64,000 bases of DNA from Mycobacterium barrassiae (GTDB lineage: Bacteria > Actinomycetota > Actinomycetes > Mycobacteriales > Mycobacteriaceae), in contig NZ_JACKUK010000023.1 in assembly GCF_025822765.1 (NCBI RefSeq), forward strand, positions 453,535 through 517,534. Direction: 5' to 3'. The position numbers were made by a program, and so were the translations under genes. This document shows, piece after piece, positions 29,546-39,496 of the stretch; position 1 is the first letter of the stretch, and every line of letters begins with the position of its first letter. The notes below the pieces were generated by a model. It was not told the origin of the DNA, made no database searches, and saw nothing but the letters and a program-made list of their open reading frames with translations.

Positions 29546-31128
29546 GAGAGATCCACCACTTCCAGCAGCTTGGCGCCCACGGCCGCGGTGATCGCGGCTC
29601 GGACGTCCTCGGGTACGTCACGGTTGATGCGCAGCAGGATCGTCGCGCCCGGCCCCTCGGCATCCTCGCTGAGTTGGGCGGCGTGAATGTTGATGTCGGC
29701 GGTGCCCAGCAGCGTGCCGATCTTGCCCAGCGTGCCCGGCTGATCGATGTAGTTGATGATCAGGTAGACGCCCTCGGCGCGCAGATCGAAGTTGCGGCCG
29801 TTGATCTGGACGATCTTCTCCACCAGCTGCGGGCCCGACAGGGTTCCCGTGACGTTGGCGACCGCACCGTCGGAATAGACCGCACGGACGTCGACGACGC
29901 TGCGGTGGTTCGGGCTCTCGGTGGCGGTGCTGATGTCGGCTTCAACCCCCCGCTCGGCGGCCAGCGCGGGGGCGTTGACGAACGTCACCGGGTCTTCGAT
30001 GACGGCGCTGAACAAGCCGCGCAACGCCGAAAGGCGAAGTACCTCAACATCTTCGGAGGCCAGCTCGCCGCGGACCTGAACCGAAAGCGACACCGGCAGG
30101 TCGGTGGACAACACCCCGACGAGCAGTCCCAGCTTGCGCACCAAGTCGAGCCACGGTGCAACCTCCTCGCCGACCACCCCGCCGCCGACGTTCACCGCGT
30201 CGGGTACGAACTCGCCCGCCAGCGCCAGCTTCACGCTCTCGGCGACGTCGGTGCCCGCCCGGTCCTGGGCCTCGGCCGTCGACGCGCCGAGGTGTGGCGT
30301 CACCACCACCTGGGGTAGCTCGAAAAGTGGGCTGTCCGTGCACGGTTCGGTGGCGAAGACGTCGAGGCCTGCGGCGCGCACCCGTCCGTCGGCGATGGCT
30401 TCAGCCAACGCCGCCTCATCGACCAGGCCGCCGCGTGCGGCGTTGACGATGATGACGCCGGGCTTGACCTTGGTCAGCGCCTCCTTGCCGATCAGACCGG
30501 CCGTCTCCTTGGTCTTCGGCAGGTGTACCGAGATGAAGTCGGCCCGGCCCAGCAGTTCGTCGAGCGTGAGCAGTTCGATGCCGAGTTGGGCGGCGCGCGC
30601 GGCCGACACGTACGGGTCGTAGGCCACGATGTGGGTACCGAAGGCGGCCAACCGCTGCGCCACCAACTGTCCGATACGGCCGAGGCCGACGACGCCGACC
30701 GTCTTGCCGTAGATCTCGGTGCCGGAGAACGACGAGCGCTTCCAGGTGTGCTCGCGAAGCGTCGCGTCGGCAGCGGGAATCTGCCGCGCCGCCGAAAGCA
30801 GGAGCGCCACCGCATGCTCGGCGGCGCTGTGGATGTTCGACGTCGGCGCGTTGACCACCAGGACACCGCGGGCGGTGGCGGCGTCCACGTCGACGTTGTC
30901 CAGGCCGACGCCGGCGCGGGCGACGATCTTGAGCTTGGGCGCGGCGGCGAGCACCTCGGCGTCCACCGTGGTCGCCGAGCGCACCAGGAGCGCGTCGGCC
31001 TCAGGCACCGCGGCCAGTAACTTTTGTCGGTCCGGACCGTCGACCCAGCGGACTTCCACCTGGTCACCCAGGGCGGCCACGGTCGATGGCGCCAGCTTGT
31101 CGGCGATCAATACAACGGGCAGGCTCAC
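29542..31128 (-). CDS. serA: D-3-phosphoglycerate dehydrogenase
   Basis: 528 residues, the long mycobacterial form: a catalytic and Rossmann core ([37 protein letters not shown]; catalytic [14 protein letters not shown]), an intervening allosteric substrate-binding domain (about 318-455) and a C-terminal ACT domain ([18 protein letters not shown]) that senses serine. First step of serine synthesis. First gene of serA-leuB-membrane protein. Starts at GTG 31128; a run of short direct repeats lies upstream. Confidence 0.97.
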   Translation of the reverse strand: MSLPVVLIADKLAPSTVAALGDQVEVRWVDGPDRQKLLAAVPEADALLVRSATTVDAEVLAAAPKLKIVARAGVGLDNVDVDAATARGVLVVNAPTSNIHSAAEHAVALLLSAARQIPAADATLREHTWKRSSFSGTEIYGKTVGVVGLGRIGQLVAQRLAAFGTHIVAYDPYVSAARAAQLGIELLTLDELLGRADFISVHLPKTKETAGLIGKEALTKVKPGVIIVNAARGGLVDEAALAEAIADGRVRAAGLDVFATEPCTDSPLFELPQVVVTPHLGASTAEAQDRAGTDVAESVKLALAGEFVPDAVNVGGGVVGEEVAPWLDLVRKLGLLVGVLSTDLPVSLSVQVRGELASEDVEVLRLSALRGLFSAVIEDPVTFVNAPALAAERGVEADISTATESPNHRSVVDVRAVYSDGAVANVTGTLSGPQLVEKIVQINGRNFDLRAEGVYLIINYIDQPGTLGKIGTLLGTADINIHAAQLSEDAEGPGATILLRINRDVPEDVRAAITAAVGAKLLEVVDLS

Positions 31129-31166
31129 GCGGTCAGCCTAATGGGCTGCAATCTGCGGGTGGTGGG

Positions 31167-31225
31167 CGGGAGAATCGCAAGCGCGGGGGCGGGAGAATCG
31201 CGAAAGTGGCGGACGGGAGAATCGC
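31167..31225. repeat. three 12-bp direct repeats upstream of an FAD oxidoreductase gene
   Basis: CGGGAGAATCGC occurs at 31167-31178, 31190-31201 and 31214-31225, with start-to-start spacings of 23 and 24 bp. The third copy supplies the GGGAGA Shine-Dalgarno for the GTG at 31230; the second is similarly placed before an in-frame GTG at 31206. They lie between the divergent serA and oxidoreductase genes and could be a local duplication of the translation start region or an operator array. Confidence 0.75.
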
Positions 31226-31229
31226 AAGC

Positions 31230-32660
31230 GTGGACGTCACCGTGGTCGGCAGCGGACCCAACGGCCTGGCCGCCGCCGTGGTGTGTGCCCGCGCCGGCCT
31301 GTCCGTGCAGGTTTTCGAGGCCCAGCCGACGCTGGGTGGCGGTGCACGCACCCTCGCCGATCCCGAGTTCGGCGGGGTGTCCCACGACATCTGCTCGGCC
31401 GTGCATCCGCTGGCACTCGCATCGCCGTTCCTGGCGCAGTTCGATCTGCCCGCCCGCGGGGTGACGCTGAAGGTGCCGACGGTCTCCTACGCCAATCCCC
31501 TTCCCGGCAAGCCGACGGCGGTCGGGTATCACGACCTCGACCGCACCTGCGCGGAGTTGGTCCACGGTGATTCCTGGCGACGGCTGCTCGGTCCGCTCAC
31601 CAACCGCGACGGCGGTGTCGTCAACTTCCTGCTCGGCGACAAGCGTTCGATTCCGCGTGATCCGATCGCCGCGGCGTTCATCGCGAGGAACATGCTCGAA
31701 CAGGGCACGCCACTGTGGGGCAAGCTCGCAGGCGCGGATGCCCGCGCGTTGTTCACCGGCGTCGCGGCGCACGCCATCAACCGGATGCCGTCGTTCGTCA
31801 CCACCGGCGCCGGGTTGATGCTGGCGACACTCGCGCACACCGTCGGCTGGCCGATTCCGGTCGGCGGCAGCCAGGCGATTCCGGACGCACTGATCGCTGA
31901 TCTGCGCGCCCACGGGGGCGTCATCACCGCCGGTGAGGAGATCGCCGAACCACCAAGCGGTGTCGTACTTTTCGACACCGCGCCGACCGCGCTGCTCACG
32001 ATCTACCGAGACCGGATTCCCGCCCGGTACGCAAAAGCGTTGCAGCGCTATCGGTTCGGTCCGGGGGTGGCGAAGGTCGATTTCGTGCTGTCCGACGAGA
32101 TCCCGTGGGCGGATCCGCGCGCAGCCGAAGCTCCGACGCTGCATATGGGCGGCACCCGGGAGCAGATGGCGCACGCGGAGAAGGAGATCGCCGAGGGCAG
32201 GCACGCCGACTGGCCGATGATCCTTGCCGCGCTACCCCACCTGGCCGACCCGGGCCGCGTCGACGAGCAGGGCCGCCGGCCGCTGTGGACGTATGCGCAC
32301 GTGCCGCACGGTTCACCCGTCGATCAGACCGAAACGATCACCAAGGTGTTCGAGCGGTTCGCACCAGGTTTCCGTGACATCGTCGTCGCGGCGCGTTCGG
32401 TACCCGCTGCCCGGTTGGCCGACCACAACGCCAACCTCGTCGGCGGTGACATCGGCGTCGGAGGCAACTCGCTGATACATGCGCTGGCCGGGCCGACACC
32501 GAGGTTGAACCCGTGGGCCACCCCGATCCCGAAGGTCTATCTGTGTTCGTCGGCGACTCCGCCTGGTGGCGGCGTGCACGGCATGTCGGGTTTCTACGCG
32601 GCGCGCACGGTGCTGCGCCGCGAGTTCGGCATCAAGAGGCTGCCGCGACTGTCGCCGTAG
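31230..32660 (+). CDS. FAD-dependent amine oxidase/phytoene desaturase-type oxidoreductase (Rv2997-like)
   Basis: 476 residues from GTG 31230. The N-terminal dinucleotide-binding motif VVGSGPNGLAAAVVCARAG (residues 5-23) is followed by FEAQPTLGGGARTL, typical of the phytoene desaturase/NAD(P)/FAD family. The C-terminus ends with PGGGVHGMSGFYAART, the second FAD motif. Substrate is unknown; carotenoid or lipid oxidation is possible. A GTG at 31206 would add eight residues. Diverges from serA. Confidence 0.88.
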   Translation: MDVTVVGSGPNGLAAAVVCARAGLSVQVFEAQPTLGGGARTLADPEFGGVSHDICSAVHPLALASPFLAQFDLPARGVTLKVPTVSYANPLPGKPTAVGYHDLDRTCAELVHGDSWRRLLGPLTNRDGGVVNFLLGDKRSIPRDPIAAAFIARNMLEQGTPLWGKLAGADARALFTGVAAHAINRMPSFVTTGAGLMLATLAHTVGWPIPVGGSQAIPDALIADLRAHGGVITAGEEIAEPPSGVVLFDTAPTALLTIYRDRIPARYAKALQRYRFGPGVAKVDFVLSDEIPWADPRAAEAPTLHMGGTREQMAHAEKEIAEGRHADWPMILAALPHLADPGRVDEQGRRPLWTYAHVPHGSPVDQTETITKVFERFAPGFRDIVVAARSVPAARLADHNANLVGGDIGVGGNSLIHALAGPTPRLNPWATPIPKVYLCSSATPPGGGVHGMSGFYAARTVLRREFGIKRLPRLSP

Positions 32661-32697
32661 CGCGTTTCGCCCATCTGGCCAGGGGTACCCGCGCGAC

Positions 32698-33126
32698 ATG
32701 GCCGAGCCGGATACGAGAAAGAGCCTGCGACCAGAGGGTGTGGACGATGCGACGGTCGAGGCCGTCGGCGCGGTGTCCAAGGCATTGGAATGGGTGGAGC
32801 GGGCGCGGGGCGAGTTGTATTCGTTTCATCAGCTGATGGGGCGTGCCGACCTGTTGCTCGGCGAGGCGTGCGACAAGTTGCGCGACGCCGGCCACGGGGC
32901 AGTGGCGGACCGCCTCGCGAAGGAGCTGGTCGGTCGCAACGTGCTGCAGGGGCGCTGGACGTTTCAGATCGTCGAGGAGTTCGACGACGACTACTGGTCG
33001 GTGTTCCGCGATCATGAACGGCGCGTCCGCGACGAGTTGCAGCAGGGTGTGCGGCACGTATTCGAGGCCGAGATGAAAGAGCGGCGCCGGACCCACGGCA
33101 ACCCCGGTCACGAACACCGGCCGTAG
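32698..33126 (+). CDS. conserved hypothetical protein, helical
   Basis: 142 residues from ATG 32698. No family recognised. The middle is predicted mostly alpha-helical and acidic (EWVERARGELYSFHQLMGRAD; RWTFQIVEEFDDDYWSVF), ending with a basic, disordered tail (KERRRTHGNPGHEHRP). It sits 37 nt after the FAD oxidoreductase and 48 nt before a phosphoribosyltransferase gene, all co-directional. Confidence 0.75.
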   Translation: MAEPDTRKSLRPEGVDDATVEAVGAVSKALEWVERARGELYSFHQLMGRADLLLGEACDKLRDAGHGAVADRLAKELVGRNVLQGRWTFQIVEEFDDDYWSVFRDHERRVRDELQQGVRHVFEAEMKERRRTHGNPGHEHRP

Positions 33127-33174
33127 AAACTCGTTGCGCTCGCCGATCTGCCCACGACGGTTTACGGTTTGCCA

Positions 33175-33630
33175 ATGGCCGATCGGGAAGAACTGTCGTG
33201 GGACCAGTTCGGTGCCGCCACACGACAACTCGCCTCCGCTGTTGTCGGTGACGGGTTCGCACCCGATGTGATTCTGGCCGTCGCACGCGGCGGGTTGTTC
33301 CTCGCGGGGGCGCTCGGCTACGCGCTCGGCGTCAAGAACGTCCACATGATGAACGTCGAGTACTACACCGGAGTCGACGAGCGGCTTAACGCGCCGGTGC
33401 TGCTGCCGCCGATGCCGGACATCGCCGATCTGGGTGGTGCCCGCATGCTGATTGCCGACGACGTCGCCGATACAGGGGCGACGCTGTGCTTCGTCCGCGA
33501 CTTCTGCGCCCAGCATGCCGCCGAGGTGCGGTGCGCCGTCGTCTACCAGAAGCCGCAATCGGAAGTCGATTGCGAGTACGTGTGGCGCCACACCGATCTC
33601 TGGATCGACTTTCCCTGGAGTCGCGAGTGA
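33175..33630 (+). CDS. phosphoribosyltransferase (type I PRT fold)
   Basis: 151 residues from ATG 33175. The PRPP-binding signature MLIADDVADTGATL is in the centre (about 87-100), and the N-terminal VILAVARGGLFLAGALGYALG matches the pyrophosphate loop of xanthine/hypoxanthine PRTs. Purine salvage is likely, but the base specificity is unresolved. Its TGA stop lies inside the left arm of a 49-nt palindrome. Confidence 0.88.
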   Translation: MADREELSWDQFGAATRQLASAVVGDGFAPDVILAVARGGLFLAGALGYALGVKNVHMMNVEYYTGVDERLNAPVLLPPMPDIADLGGARMLIADDVADTGATLCFVRDFCAQHAAEVRCAVVYQKPQSEVDCEYVWRHTDLWIDFPWSRE

Positions 33631-33677
33631 TTTCGGCGTGTTGGGTCACGCTGAGCGTGACCCAACACGCCGAAATC
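33629..33677. terminator. 49-nt perfect palindrome (terminator / REP-like copy 1)
   Basis: Arms 33629-33651 and 33655-33677 are perfectly complementary over 23 bp, with a TGA loop (core GGGTCACGC-TGA-GCGTGACCC, ends GATTTCGGCG/CGCCGAAATC). The left arm begins in the stop codon of the phosphoribosyltransferase gene. A diverged second copy is at 34294-34348, on the other side of the WrbA gene. Stem strength suits termination; the repetition suggests a REP-like family. Confidence 0.85.
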
Positions 33678-33695
33678 GCTGCTTAACTAGTCGCC

Positions 33696-34295
33696 ATGGC
33701 CAAGCTTTCCGTCATCTACTACTCCGCGACCGGTCACGGCGCGACGATGGCCAAGCGCGTCGCCGCCGCGGCCGAGGTCGCCGGCGCCGACGTGCGCATC
33801 CGTCATGTCGCCGAGACGCGGGACCCGGCGTCGTTCGCACAGAACCCCGCATGGACCGCCAACTACGAGGCGACGAAGGACCTGCCCGCGGCGACCGGCG
33901 ACGACATCGTCTGGGCGGACGCCGTCATCTTCGGTTCGCCCACGCGGTTCGGCTCCGTCGCCTCGCAGATGCGCAACTTCCTCGACTCGCTGGGCGGACT
34001 ATGGGCCGACGGCAAGCTCGCCGACAAGGTGTACGCGGCCTACACGTCGTCGAACACCGCGCACGGCGGGCAGGAGACGACGATTCTCACGCTGTACGTC
34101 ACGCTGATGCATTTCGGCGGCATCATCGTGCCGCCCGGCTACACCGACCCGCTGAAATTCGTCGACGGAAACCCCTACGGCGCGAGTCTCGTCGCGACAC
34201 ACGAGAACATCGCCGAGATCGACGACGCAACGAACAACGCGCTTGACCATCTGGCCAAGCGCGTTGTCGAGGTCGCGAACCGCCTCGCGTCGTAG
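33696..34295 (+). CDS. wrbA: NAD(P)H:quinone oxidoreductase, WrbA flavodoxin-like family
   Basis: 199 residues from ATG 33696. Flavodoxin fold: FMN phosphate loop YYSATGHGATMAKRVAAAA at the N-terminus, FGSPTRFGSVASQMRNFLDSLGGLW and TSSNTAHGGQETTILTLY for the isoalloxazine site. WrbA proteins reduce quinones by two electrons to avoid semiquinone radicals. It is flanked on both sides by copies of the same large palindrome, so it is probably transcribed as a single gene. Confidence 0.92.
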   Translation: MAKLSVIYYSATGHGATMAKRVAAAAEVAGADVRIRHVAETRDPASFAQNPAWTANYEATKDLPAATGDDIVWADAVIFGSPTRFGSVASQMRNFLDSLGGLWADGKLADKVYAAYTSSNTAHGGQETTILTLYVTLMHFGGIIVPPGYTDPLKFVDGNPYGASLVATHENIAEIDDATNNALDHLAKRVVEVANRLAS

Positions 34296-34348
34296 CGATT
34301 TCGGCGTGGCTGGTCACGCTGAGCGTGACCCAGCACGCCGAAATCGCT
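34294..34348. terminator. 55-nt near-perfect palindrome (bidirectional terminator / REP-like copy 2)
   Basis: AGCGATTTCGGCGTG (34294-34308) pairs with CACGCCGAAATCGCT (34334-34348) and GGTCACGC-TGA-GCGTGACC forms the tip, with one bulged base on each side between them. It overlaps the WrbA stop and ends 4 nt before the convergent ilvC stop, so it can terminate both. Sequence shows common descent with the element at 33629. Confidence 0.85.
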
Positions 34349-34351
34349 AGC

Positions 34352-35914
<1,563 letters not shown>

Positions 35915-35915
<1 letters not shown>

Positions 35916-37771
35916 CAGGCATGCCCTTCTTCTGGATCGTCGAACAACGGGCGGATGCCACGTGCAGCCTGGATCTCGTCATTGCTGGTGCCCGCGGCCA
36001 CCATCGGCCACACCTGGGCGTCGGCGCCGACGATGAAGTCGATCACCACCGGCCGGTCGTTGATCTCACGCGCCTGCTGGATGACGGCCTCCACGTCTTC
36101 GGCCCGCTCACAACGCAATCCGACGCAGCCCAGCGCCTCGGCCAGCTTGACGAAGTCCGGGATGCGATGCGAGTGCGTGGCCAGATCGGTTTGGCTGTAC
36201 CGCTCTTCGTAGAACAGCGTCTGCCACTGCCGCACCATGCCCAGGTTGCCGTTGTTGATGATGGCCACCTTGATCGGCGCGCCCTCGACGGCACACGTCG
36301 CCAACTCCTGGTTGGTCATCTGGAAGCAGCCATCGCCGTCGATCGCCCACACCTCGGCCTCGGGACGACCGAACTTGGCGCCCATCGCGGCGGGAACGGC
36401 GTAACCCATCGTTCCCAGACCGCCCGAATTCAGCCACGTCTTCGGCTTCTCGTACTTGATGAACTGCGCGGCCCACATCTGATGCTGCCCAACGCCGGCG
36501 ACGTAGACGGCATCCGAACCCGCGATCTTGCCGAGCGTCTCGATGACGTACTCCGGCGACAGGCTCCCGTCGCTCTGTGCGCCGTAACTCAACGGGTAGG
36601 TCGCCTGCACGCCGCGCAGGTACTCCCACCAGTTGTCGATCTTGATCGAACCGATGCTGCCGTCACGCCGCAACGCCTCGATCAGATCGACGATCACCGC
36701 CTTGACGTCACCGACGATCGGCACGTCGGCGTGCCGGTTCTTCCCGATCTCGGCGGGGTCGATGTCGGCATGGATGACTTTGGCTTCCGGCGCAAAGGAA
36801 TCCAGCCTGCCCGTCACCCGGTCGTCGAAACGGGTGCCGAGTGCGATCAGCAGATCGCTCCGCTGCAGCGCCGCAACCGCGGCCACCGTGCCGTGCATTC
36901 CCGGCATGCCCATGTTCTGCGGGTGGCTGTCCGGGAACGCGCCGCGCGCCATCAGCGTGGTGACGACCGGAATGCCGGTCAGCTCCGCCAGATTCAGCAA
37001 CTCCTCGCTGGCTTCACCGCGGATCACCCCGCCGCCGACGTACAGCACCGGCTTACGCGACGTAGCGATCAGCTTGGCCGCTTCGCGGACCTGTCGGCTG
37101 TGCGGTTTGGTGTTCGGCTTGTAGCCCGGCAGATCGATCTGCGGCGGCCAGCTGAACGTGCACTGTCCCTGAAGCACATCCTTGGGGATGTCGACCAGCA
37201 CCGGGCCCGGTCGGCCCGACCGCGCCAGATGGAACGCCTCGGCCATCACCTGAGCGATCTCGTCGCCGTTGCGGACCAGGAAGTTGTGCTTGGTGATCGG
37301 CATGGTGATGCCGGAGATGTCAGCTTCCTGGAAGGCATCGGTGCCGATCAGCTGTCGGCCGACCTGTCCGGTGACCGCGACCACCGGGATGGAGTCCATG
37401 TACGCGTCGGCGAGCGGGGTGACCAAGTTCGTCGCCCCCGGACCCGAAGTCGCCATGCACACACCGACCTTGCCGGTGGCATGCGCGTATCCACTGGCGG
37501 CGTGTCCGGCGCCCTGCTCGTGGCGCACCAGGACGTGGCGCAGCTTCTTCGAGTCGAAAAGCGGGTCGTAGACCGGCAACACAGCACCGCCCGGGATGCC
37601 GAAGATGGTGTCGACGTCGAGTTCCTCCAGCGACCGGATTACCGCCTGCGCACCCGTGAGTTGGTGCGGCGCAATGCGTTTGGACTGCGCCGACACTGGC
37701 TTGGATGCGGCAGGTGCCCCGTTAGGCGCGGTCTCCGACTGCTCGGGCGGTCGCGTGGTGGGTGCGCTCAC
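35915..37771 (-). CDS. ilvB: acetolactate synthase large (catalytic) subunit
   Basis: 618 residues from GTG 37771, ThDP-dependent. The N-terminal about 35 residues are Pro/Ala-rich. [14 protein letters not shown] and [21 protein letters not shown] hold the catalytic Glu. The ThDP/Mg motif is [19 protein letters not shown] with [15 protein letters not shown]. It condenses pyruvate to acetolactate (or acetohydroxybutyrate), the first common step of valine/isoleucine/leucine synthesis, and is the sulfonylurea target. It is preceded by a leader peptide and attenuator. Confidence 0.98.
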
Positions 37772-37827
37772 GATGGTCTCTCTCTGTTCCTGTGTTTTCT
37801 AGGGTCTCAAATCGGTGGTGGGGCAAC

Positions 37828-37863
37828 AAAAAACCCCCGTCAGCTGGGCTGCTGTACGAGGGT
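37828..37863 (-). terminator. ilvB attenuator (intrinsic terminator)
   Basis: On the minus strand ACCCTCGTACAGC (37863-37851) pairs with GCTGACGGGGG (37844-37834) with a bulge and one mismatch, a 6-nt loop, followed at once by a T6 run (37833-37828). It lies between the leader peptide stop (37883) and the ilvB start (37771). Upstream, 37908-37919 and 37865-37876 are perfect 12-nt complements and may form the alternative (pause) stem. Confidence 0.85.
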
Positions 37864-37882
37864 CGCGCGTTGATGCGGTTGG

Positions 37883-37954
37883 CTATGCCCGGGCGAGGGC
37901 AAGCGCGGCATCAACGCGCTTCCCAATTACTACGAGCATTCCCAGGGCCTGCAT
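37883..37954 (-). CDS. ilvB leader peptide (branched-chain attenuation)
   Basis: 23 residues from ATG 37954 to TAG 37883. It carries the control run M-L-V-V-I (residues 6-10), further Val and Leu codons at 14, 18 and 20, and ends just before the attenuator. A ribosome stalled at the Val-Val-Ile codons would cover the start of the 12-nt pairing segment that follows (37908-37919). No well-spaced Shine-Dalgarno (GGAGG lies 14-15 nt away). Instead a TACCGT -10 hexamer ends 8 nt upstream, suggesting a leaderless mRNA beginning at or near the ATG. Confidence 0.8.
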   Translation of the reverse strand: MQALGMLVVIGKRVDAALALARA

Positions 37955-37962
37955 AACCGTTG

Positions 37963-37992
37963 ACGGTAGCCTCCGCACTGGTCACCGGTCAA
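37963..37992 (-). promoter_or_regulatory. putative ilvB operon promoter
   Basis: Read on the minus strand: TTGACC (37992-37987, -35, one base from TTGACA), an 18-bp spacer, and TACCGT (37968-37963, -10 of TAnnnT type). The predicted start site falls close to the leader peptide ATG at 37954. The -35 hexamer is formed by the first bases of the adjoining 26-bp tandem repeat. Confidence 0.6.
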
Positions 37993-38102
37993 ATTCCCGG
38001 CTCGGCCGGGGCGGTCAAATTCCCGGCTCGGCCGGGGCGGTCAAATTCCCGGCTCAGCCGGGGCGGTCAAATTCCCGGCTCAGCCGGGGCGGTCAAATTC
38101 CC
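37987..38102. repeat. 26-bp tandem repeat, four full copies plus a partial
   Basis: Copies start at 37987, 38013, 38039 and 38065, with a 12-nt fifth start at 38091. Each unit opens with GGTCAAATTCCC and continues as the hairpin CCCGGC-TC(G/A)-GCCGGG; the third and fourth copies share the A variant. Copies are otherwise identical, indicating recent expansion. The array lies between the divergent ilvB leader and cfp6, and every unit carries TTGACC in the ilvB direction. It is a VNTR-type locus, not CRISPR, as there are no unique spacers. Confidence 0.95.
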
Positions 38103-38134
38103 TACCCATCCCCCTCCAGTGCGAAGATGGCCAG

Positions 38135-38524
38135 GTGAGCGCCGACACCGACCAGAAGCCCGTCGTCATCCGGATTTCCCCGATGGCGCACTTCGCGGTC
38201 GGATTCCTCACATTGGGCCTGCTGGCAGTGATTCTCGCCGGTCCGCCGTGGGTTGCGCTCCTGCTCGTCATCCCGATCATGCTGTCGGTGGCGGTGGTGC
38301 GGTACCGGACCGTCGCGGACGCCGAGACGGTCACCGCACGTTCACTGCTGAGCAGCGAGACCGTCGGGTGGGACGACATCCACGGGCTGCGGTTCAGCAG
38401 GTCGTCGTGGGCGACCGCGCAGCTCAAAGACGGCCAGGAACTGCGGCTTCCCGCAGTGACCTTCGCGACACTGCCCCGGCTCACCGAAATCAGCGGCGGC
38501 CGGGTGCCCAATCCGTACGCGTAG
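38135..38524 (+). CDS. cfp6: Cfp6-like PH-domain membrane protein (Rv3004)
   Basis: 129 residues from GTG 38135. Two hydrophobic segments near the N-terminus (AHFAVGFLTLGLLAVILAG; VALLLVIPIMLSVAVV) and a small bacterial PH-like domain (SETVGWDDIHGLRF; LKDGQELRLPAVTFATLP), ending GRVPNPYA as in M. tuberculosis Cfp6, known as a culture-filtrate T-cell antigen. Function unknown. Start 33 nt after the tandem repeat array; convergent with doxX, 5 nt apart. Confidence 0.9.
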   Translation: MSADTDQKPVVIRISPMAHFAVGFLTLGLLAVILAGPPWVALLLVIPIMLSVAVVRYRTVADAETVTARSLLSSETVGWDDIHGLRFSRSSWATAQLKDGQELRLPAVTFATLPRLTEISGGRVPNPYA

Positions 38525-38529
38525 AGCTA

Positions 38530-39360
38530 TTAACCCAGCGGGTTGCCGCCGTTGAGCAGCACCCACGCCGCGACGCCGACACCGACGCCCAGCAGCAGCG
38601 CAATGAAAGAGCCGACGAACGGCCGACGCGCCCAGCCCCGTCCGGCGTCGAGTCCGTAACGGCCGGGACCGGTCAGGACCAGCGCCGCAACTCCGCACGC
38701 CAGGAAGACCTGGTACTCATGGCCGTCGGTGAGGAACGACCCCAGCCGGGCCGCTTCGTGCGCCGCCATCGCCTCGGCCAGCAGCCCCGTCACCAGGTAC
38801 GCCAGCGCTCCGGCCGCCGCCACCGGCGTGAAAAGCCCCAGGATCAGCAGCAGGCCTGCGGCGAGCTGACCGACCGTCGTGACGTAGGTCAGGATGTCGG
38901 CGTACTTGAAGCCCATCTCGGCCAGCGAGTCCCCCCAGGCGTCCAGACCTGGGCCGCCCCACAAACCGAAGGCCTTCTGCAGGCCGTGCACGATCAGGAT
39001 CGCTCCTGCGCCGACACGCAGCAGCAGAAGACCCAGGTCCTGCGTGCCGCGCCGGTCCGCACCGGTGGTGTCGACACCGGACCCGAATTCGGCTGGTTCC
39101 GCCCCGTACGGGGGCATTGCGTGCCGGCCGCCCGGCTGCACGTACGGCAGCGGTTCCGGGTCGTTGAGCAGCGAGAATGCGGGAGTCTCTGTCGAGGACC
39201 GGTTCGAGTCGTACGACGGGATCGCCGTGGTTTCGAAATCGCCCGCGTAATCCGCGGAGGGAAGATCGTCTTCGGGGTCGACCAGACTTGCCGACGTGGG
39301 GCGCCCAGCCGCGTCGTCCGGCCGCTGCCACGCGCTTGGGTCGTGGGGATTACTGGTCAC
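38530..39360 (-). CDS. DoxX-family membrane protein (Rv3005c-like)
   Basis: 276 residues from GTG 39360. The first 105 or so residues are acidic/Pro-rich and probably disordered. They are followed by a DoxX domain of four membrane helices (LGLLLLRVGAGAILIVHGLQKAFG; TVGQLAAGLLLILGLFTPVAAAGAL) and a final C-terminal helix. In M. tuberculosis the orthologue forms a membrane oxidoreductase complex with SodA and SseA that protects against oxidative stress; neither partner is encoded nearby. Confidence 0.9.
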   Translation of the reverse strand: MTSNPHDPSAWQRPDDAAGRPTSASLVDPEDDLPSADYAGDFETTAIPSYDSNRSSTETPAFSLLNDPEPLPYVQPGGRHAMPPYGAEPAEFGSGVDTTGADRRGTQDLGLLLLRVGAGAILIVHGLQKAFGLWGGPGLDAWGDSLAEMGFKYADILTYVTTVGQLAAGLLLILGLFTPVAAAGALAYLVTGLLAEAMAAHEAARLGSFLTDGHEYQVFLACGVAALVLTGPGRYGLDAGRGWARRPFVGSFIALLLGVGVGVAAWVLLNGGNPLG

Positions 39361-39496
39361 GACAGCCAGCGTAAGTGCTAGTCACCCGTTAACCGAGGAT
39401 TGGCGCGGCGCTTTCGGCACCCTATTCACGGACGTTGCAGGCGCGTGAGCGCAGGTGCGTGGCGCGTAGGGCCGAACAATCCGTAACCTGGCTCGC

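Noticed and set aside
31167-31225. CRISPR-like or iteron array upstream of the FAD oxidoreductase
   Set aside because: Only three 12-bp copies, no replication protein or cas gene nearby; better explained by local duplication.
37987-38102. CRISPR array
   Set aside because: Repeats are contiguous 26-bp units with no unique spacers, and there are no cas genes; it is a simple tandem repeat.
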